A stretch of 64,000 bases of DNA, taken from contig CM069607.1 in assembly GCA_035771175.1 (NCBI GenBank), positions 12,746,001 to 12,810,000 of the forward strand, given 5' to 3'. The notes under the pieces were generated by a model that searched no databases, was not told where the DNA came from, and saw nothing but the letters and a program-made list of their open reading frames with translations. The translations under genes were made by a program, and so were the position numbers. Below, piece after piece: positions 58,481 to 64,000 of this stretch (position 1 is the first letter of the stretch; each line of letters opens with the position of its first letter). This DNA is from Paratinospora sagittata (Eukaryota > Streptophyta > Magnoliopsida > Ranunculales > Menispermaceae).

Positions 58481-60337
58481 TGATCCAATGGAGAATAACG
58501 ATGATATCAATATGGAAAAATTTCAAGATCACATTTGTCATAATATTAGATAAGTAGACCCTATCTTTGTTGTATTATGTGAAAAAAAAAAAGAAAAAAA
58601 AATGTATTTTGTTTTCATGTGACAACAAAAGCATGTATGATGATAATCTTGAGTAATTTAAATTTTTCATTGGTGTTTTGATATGACCAATTAACATAAA
58701 TTCTCTCATATTTTGATAAATAATATATTCACAATTTGAGAATTTTATTTGTATATAAACATAATATATTTGCAAGAGCAACCTTGCTTGTCCAAATAAG
58801 CAATCAAAATAATATGTAGTATGAATTTTTTTAAATTTAATAATTTCAAGCAATGGGAATATGGGTTGCATCAAAGAAGAAATAAATTATTTATTTATTG
58901 TTAAGCAAGTATAGTTAAAGCAAAATTGATTAGAGTTGTTCTAGGAGAGAGTTATTTAAATGAATTAATTTAAGTAAATTTATAATTTAAAAAGATATTT
59001 TGAAAATAAAGCACAAAAAGAAAAAAAAAACTAATATTCAAGGTAATTTACTAAAAAGAGACACAAAATTGATTAGAGTTGTCTGTTGACGAGTGCTTCT
59101 CAATGACTAATATTCAGGGTCTTTAGAGTAGAAGCGTGATCGTGATGAAATCAACTTTCTTAGCAACGTTATGGATGGTGTTGTGGTTAAAACATAATAA
59201 GTGAATCTTTGAAGGTGTGGCTAGAAGTACATAGACTCTTCGGAATGATACTATTGTTTTGACCAATTGTTGGTTGATTAACGAGAATTATTCTATCAAC
59301 AATCAGGTTGGGAATTGGGACCTTTGTATCTAAGTGTGGTTTGTTTTTATTTGTATCTTGTTTAGGTCTTTGGTTTGTAGGCCGTTTGTCTTTTGTGTTT
59401 AGGGGAGTACCTACACCTAAGTTGGACGTTTCTGTGTTGCTGCATTTTTTTCATTATGATATATCTGTTTGTTTCTCTTCAATTTTTTTTTTCCAGGATG
59501 TAAATATGTTTATTTTTTATTATTAAGGAAAAATTTATCATTTTTTTTTTTATACCAATTTTCCGACACCTAATAAATATCCTTTTTTTTTTTTCTTTTA
59601 AGACGAGACTAATCCTTCCGAATTCGAAAATTTGTAAAAATAAGAATACCTTATTTAATAAGAATGAACGAAAACGAACTCGTGATAAGTCATTCAATCG
59701 CACTTCCTTATAATTCGCTCCTTGAACCAACGAATCAACCCCTTATTGGTAAAATATTATCATTATTAAGTAAAAACACATTTAAGATATAAAAAAAAAA
59801 AACACTTTAAATGTGTTTGATAAAGCTTTTTGCAAAAGTGCTTTGTTAAGAAAAATACTCTCTAAAAGGCACTTTGCAAAAATGGTCAAAGGCCAAAATC
59901 TTTTTAATTAATTTTTGACTTTTCTTAGCAGAAATTGAAGATAACAAAGAAACAATATCTTAGAAAACTAATTAGCATATGAACCATTCGAATTGAGAGC
60001 GAAAATAGAGAAACAAGCTGCATTGTGTTACAAGCACTGGTAAGAAAAACTGTACAAACGTGTTCTCACGCGTAACCACTCCTTTCTCCACAAGGGAAAA
60101 ATAAAATGAAAAAGAAGCAAAAGATAAATTTACAGTTTGCTATGTCCACATCATCATGAACTGCCTCTGAAAGCAGGGCAAGGTTACTTATCACAAGCTA
60201 TATAGTCTCCCCGAGGAGTTTAAAAACCTGGAGGAAAAAAAGAAAGAACTAAGTACATACATTTTGGTTTATCAATCAAAAATACAATAAGAAATTTTAT
60301 TGTAGGAGTTGGTAGCTGTGTTTTGCTGTTTCTCACC
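58481..60337. other. Unassigned AT-rich stretch
   Basis: No supported gene. Short frames at 58874-58575, 59308-59526 and 59730-59479 are rich in Phe, Ile and Lys and show no domain. The 59100-59560 part, with a T-rich end, might be the 3' tail of a LINE, but nothing confirms it. Confidence 0.4.
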
Positions 60338-60481
60338 TTAGGAATTCATGTAACACATTGCTTGTGCCTGAAGGAAAAACGAGTCCTTGTATTTTCTGCC
60401 ACTACCTATGTGAATTCCACTCCGAATCCAATCCTCACGATGAATCCAAGCATCCCGACCAAAATCAAGTATACCTAGAAT
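60338..60481 (-). pseudogene. Orphan final exon, conserved-looking, product unknown
   Basis: After an AG acceptor (60482-60483) the minus strand stays open for 47 codons to a TAA: ILGILDFGRDAWIHRED, WIRSGIHIGSGRKYKDS and FFLQAQAMCYMNS. The balanced composition, with Trp, His and Gly-rich turns and charged pairs, is unlike the chance frames nearby, so I think it is or was a coding exon. I do not recognise the family. No upstream exon is visible within about 1.5 kb to the right, so it may be a relic or have distant exons. Labelled pseudogene because it stands alone. Confidence 0.4.
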
Positions 60482-62165
60482 CTGTCATGAATGAGATTCT
60501 TATCAGAGGCAATGTTCAATGATATGTTCAAACTCAAGATCTCGTACTTGCACTCCTTGTGTCAAACCATACATACGAGTAATGAGGCAACGCGATCAAT
60601 TATAAATAAGACCGGAGAAAGTAAACCTAAATAATTAAGCAAAAATCTCCCACTAGAATAGAATACCAACTACCTAAGTTTGTAAAATTACAACTAATAA
60701 CCACTCCCCGACTTGTATTACCCCATGAAACTAAATAATGATTCTCGCAACTAATAACCACTCACCAACTTGCCTTACCCCATGAAACTAAATAACGATT
60801 CTCGTTCGCACATCACCGTATGCAATGCCATGGACATGCTATTTCTTTTGTGGGAGTTGATACTGCATATGAATTATGACATATGATTCAATTAGAATTT
60901 GGCCAAGTCCAAAACAAGGTCTTCAATGCTTAGCAAGCAAGGCATAAAAGCACCTTGAAGATGCTTTAGGACTTGGCTGTATTCTCTTGTAAGACAATGC
61001 TAGACAAACATCAATGTGAGATTAGTCAATTAAGTTAATTATTCATTAGAGGAAAATAGACGCCAAGCAAAGGAGTGATTGAGGAGAGTTTTGAGTGAAT
61101 CAGAGTTATATTGAAGTTATAAATGATTGTCTACATATGCAGGGGGCTTTCACCTTCAAGAGGCATGGCCGTATGCCTGTATGCCATCCTCCGCCAACTC
61201 AATGCCCACAACATGAGATTATGAACCAACATACTGTAGCTACCTTTCTCGGCAGAATAAGGTCAAGATTTGCAAATAGTCACGTTAAGGTGGTCAAGAC
61301 ATGGAGCTAACCTTTCCCTGCCATTGTGTACACATGTAACTCCTACATTTCACCATGGCAATAGGTTTGTGCCTTCGACTTGGTCAACGTACGAAGCTGA
61401 CCTATAATGGCCCAAAAGATGCCCCTAGGGTCATTGCCCAAAAGATGCCCCCAGGGTCATTGCCAATGTTTGTTCATGACGGGCCATGTTTGAAATGTCA
61501 GGTCAATGTGGGTCCAAGTGGTACCCATGCATCAAGTTTAACATATTTTGATGGATGCAATTGTCCAGAAATGCAAGGTCCAACCTACCTTGTGGGTTCA
61601 ATAGCCACTTTTGATTGATTCAAGTATGCAGATTCAGGGATTGACCATGTCACTACTCACTAGTTATATCTTGCAAACATTCACTATTTTAGCTAATCTA
61701 GATTCGTTTATTTGGATCATCTTACCAAGATTAGATGACCATAATTGGTCAAGTCTATCTCTAGTCCTCTATAGACTCATTTTAATTCAAATTCAACCAC
61801 TCTAGTCCTTGTTTTCTTATCTTGGAGCTCCTTTCTCATCGGTGCAATCTGCATTCGTCTTCAAATTTTCACGTCAGCATGTCTTTTAATTCAAATGCCA
61901 TTAAATTAACCATAACTTTTTAAGTCTCCTACTAGGTCAGGCACCAAGCCATAGTCTGAGTCTTCTGTAAGTCCACCTATTCTACAAGCTTTCTTTAGGC
62001 TTCAAGGACCGCCAAAGATAAGGGAGCAGTAAAACATCACATGTTCTTGTTTACATGACGAAAGCCAACAAGAAACCATAAGGTAATGTTGTCCATGTGC
62101 GATCATGAATGACAAACGCCAAGGTAGAACCATAAGGTAATGGTGTACAACACCCCCAAGTCCGT

Positions 62166-62201
<36 letters not shown>

Positions 62202-63120
62202 AGATGAAAAAAATAGAAAATTATATATAAATGGGAAAGCACATTAAGAAGGTGAGGATAAGAGACACTCCAAACAAAGGGAAAGCAAACAACCACCACA
62301 AAATTACAACTGGGAACACCAAATCTGCCCATCCTCTTAACCACTTCGATAAAGGATAACCAAGATCAAGTTTTTGTGCAGCAATCCAAGTGAAGGTGCT
62401 AAATCTAGTGAGCTCCCACATTAAAAATATTGTTATTCCTCTCCTACCACGATCACATAACAACCAACATCATAGTCCTCTAGATTTGCTTGGTTCTCCA
62501 TAATCGGTTGGAAACTCCAAGGAGGGAGAAGAGTCCCTCTCTATTTGTAGGTTTGCTGGAGAATAATTGAGCTCATTGATCATCATACTGCATATGTTCT
62601 TTGCAAACATAGTAGATGAAGATATGATTCACTAATTTGATGTCTTGCTGGCATAGAACGCAACAGTGAGGGGATGGACATGTGCATGGATTCCTCCAAT
62701 GATTATCTTCGACATTAACTCTTCCATGAACCACTAGCCATCACTAAATATTTATCTTGGAAGGAGCTTAAGCTTTACATATTGATGAAGATGGGGAAAG
62801 GTAGGTTGGGTTGTCAATGAGGTAGGTGAACAATGATTTGCAAGAAAAGGTTTTGGAGGGGTTAAAAGTCCAGGTTCTACAATGTGGAGTATTGTGTCTT
62901 GGATCAAACTTGCTCAAGAAGGGATAGTAGATATTTTACCTTATTCATTTCTCTTGAGTTCAGGTCCCTTCATATTACACAAGGCTATGCAACTTAAGTA
63001 ACCTATGTATGCAGGTGCATTAACCACCCAAGTCTACAAGGTTGACCCATTCATGTGGCTTCAATTTATCAATCCAAAAAGAGGCTGGTAGGATCCTCAA
63101 GGCATTAGCATCTTGTTGAT
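60482..63120. other. Unassigned stretch with small duplications
   Basis: No supported gene. It includes a 60-bp tandem duplication at about 60690-60805 (AACTAATAACCACTC then CCCCATGAAACTAAATAA), a 27-bp duplication at about 61409-61463 (GCCCAAAAGATGCCCC then AGGGTCATT), and a (TA)n run at 62168-62200. On the minus strand near 62700-62590 a C-x2-C-Q-x(n)-H-I-F pattern hints at a LINE zinc-finger tail. Frames at 61095-61310, 61355-61618 and 62463-62221 have no convincing domain. Confidence 0.4.
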
Positions 63121-63124
63121 GCCA

Positions 63125-63205
63125 AGGTAGTTAAAGGCGCAAGACGCACTTAAGGCGATGAGGGCCTTTGCGCTTGAGGCGCAAGGTGCACGCTTGAGTA
63201 AAGTG
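63125..63205. repeat. GGCGCAAG / CGCTTGAG repeat
   Basis: AAGGCGCAAGACGCACTTAAGGCG and GCGCTTGAGGCGCAAGGTGC alternate in a short GC-rich block. This is a familiar low-complexity motif of dispersed plant repeats. It gives no coding signal. Confidence 0.4.
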
Positions 63206-63271
63206 AGACACAAAATTCTTCAAAAACTAAATTATATATTAATTTTCGATTAAAGAATTAAAATAGATAAA

Positions 63272-64000
63272 ACTTCAGGTAATCCTCTTTGCAAAAGGTG
63301 TTGGGACCCTGTGGTTGCTAAGATTTCTCATAGATTAGATGGGTGGAAAAGAGGGTTCCTCTCGAGGGGGGGCAGGCTTGCTCTCATCAAAGCGATGCTA
63401 TCAGCCATTCCAACATACTTCTGGTCTCTCTTTCGAATGCCAACCGCGGTCGCTAAGGTTGTTGAGAAAAAGTTGAAGGTGTTCTTATGGAAAGGGGATG
63501 ATAAGAGTAGTGGAACTCATTTGATCAAGTAGAATATTGTCCAAAAGGCCGATGATGAAAGGTGGGTTGGGTATTGGTAACATCATAATGAGGAACAAAG
63601 CTCTTTGTGCCAAGTGGTTGTGGAGGTTTCACAAGGAGAACCAGTCCTTTTGGGCAAAGGTTATTACTAGAAAATTTGGGGTAATTGAGTTCAGTAGAAG
63701 AATCATTCCTTCTATTAGAGCTACCTATAGAAACCCCTGGAAATATGTAGTTTCTTTGCTTCCTGAAGTGTTCCCTCCTTTTCAACCGGTGGTAGGGGAT
63801 GGGCGTACTTTCAAATTTTGGGAAGATCGTTGGGTTAGTGAGACTCCATTTGCAGACTTATTCCCTAGGCTTTACCATGCATCGCCTTACCCTAACTACC
63901 CCATTTCCCACTTTCTTGCCAACAATGATCACTTGGAACCCATTCAATGGAACCTCTCTTTTCCTAACACTCTCACAGTCGGCCAACAATCTAAGTTGGT
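63272..64000 (+). mobile_element. LINE (L1-type) reverse transcriptase C-terminal part, broken and cut by the window edge
   Basis: The frame from 63275 reads SGNPLCKRCWDPVVAKISHR, LDGWKRGFLSRGGRLALIKA and LSAIPTYFWSLFRMP, the region just after the polymerase domain in plant L1-type LINEs. A TAG at 63530-63532 replaces a Trp codon, and a one-base insertion near 63550 shifts the frame. It then stays open through GGLGIGNIIMRNKALCAKWL, WRFHKENQSFWAKV, GDGRTFKFWEDRWV and FPNTLTVGQQSKL to the window end. The catalytic domain upstream is missing; the element begins abruptly near 63272. Confidence 0.85.

Noticed and set aside
59100..59560. LINE-like 3' tail with a T-rich end
   Set aside because: No RNase H or zinc-finger motif and no target duplication could be seen.
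61355..61618. 87-codon frame with several Cys and Pro residues
   Set aside because: It contains a 27-bp tandem duplication that repeats its own words; no family resemblance.
62221..62710. A minus-strand LINE tail with a zinc-finger pattern (VLCQQDIKLVNHIF)
   Set aside because: Suggestive, but too short and with too many frame breaks to call as a feature; noted only in the stretch description.
1..64000. tRNA, rRNA or other structured RNA genes
   Set aside because: I looked for the GGTTCGAATCC type of T-arm with matching arms and for conserved rRNA words and saw none I could support; a covariance-model scan would decide.

Overview
The window looks like a piece of nuclear chromosome from a flowering plant, most likely a eudicot. 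It is AT-rich, its spliced genes have GT-AG introns, it carries an intronless PPR gene and a plant-only DUF1685 gene, and most of it is plant LTR retrotransposon debris (Ty3/gypsy Tat and chromovirus types, Ty1/copia types) with a LINE, MULE remnants and a possible CACTA end. I see no bacterial or organellar features.

Only two genes look intact: a two-exon DUF1685 gene on the minus strand (8537-10044) and a 722-codon PLS-class PPR gene on the plus strand (16897-19065). A short two-exon candidate for a secreted X8/CBM43 protein (41162-41882, minus) has a TATA box and phase-matched splice sites, but its X8 domain is cut short. Two host genes are clearly dead. One is a PDR/ABCG transporter (31609-37683) that has lost its 5' half at a junction with an antisense Tat element and carries at least six further lesions. 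The other is a type I (M-gamma-like) MADS-box gene (38341-39327) with a frame change and two in-frame stops. An orphan final exon at 60338-60481 reads very protein-like, but I cannot name it.

Layout. 1-1345: minus-strand gypsy gag/protease remnant. 1346-2460: microsatellites. 2464-4879: Tat-type gag and 5' LTR with primer-binding site. 4880-7609: solo LTR with a 5-bp target duplication. 7610-23700: the two good genes in AT-rich sequence, with a fold-back element, a minisatellite and a CACTA-like terminus. 23706-31525: truncated Tat element with dual RNase H and an antisense extra ORF. 31609-37683: PDR pseudogene. 37970-41010: satellites, MADS pseudogene and a MULE transposase scrap. 41160-41980: X8 gene. 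42572-44522: gypsy integrase split by a Pack-MULE that carries a patatin-like fragment. 45111-58480: a nest of chromovirus-like and SIRE-like LTRs and two copia remnants, ending with a second solo LTR with a perfect target duplication. 58480-63265: mostly unassigned. 63272-64000: LINE reverse-transcriptase C-terminus running off the window.

The genes do not form a pathway. What the window records is a layered insertion history, which target duplications and interrupted reading frames allow one to order in part.
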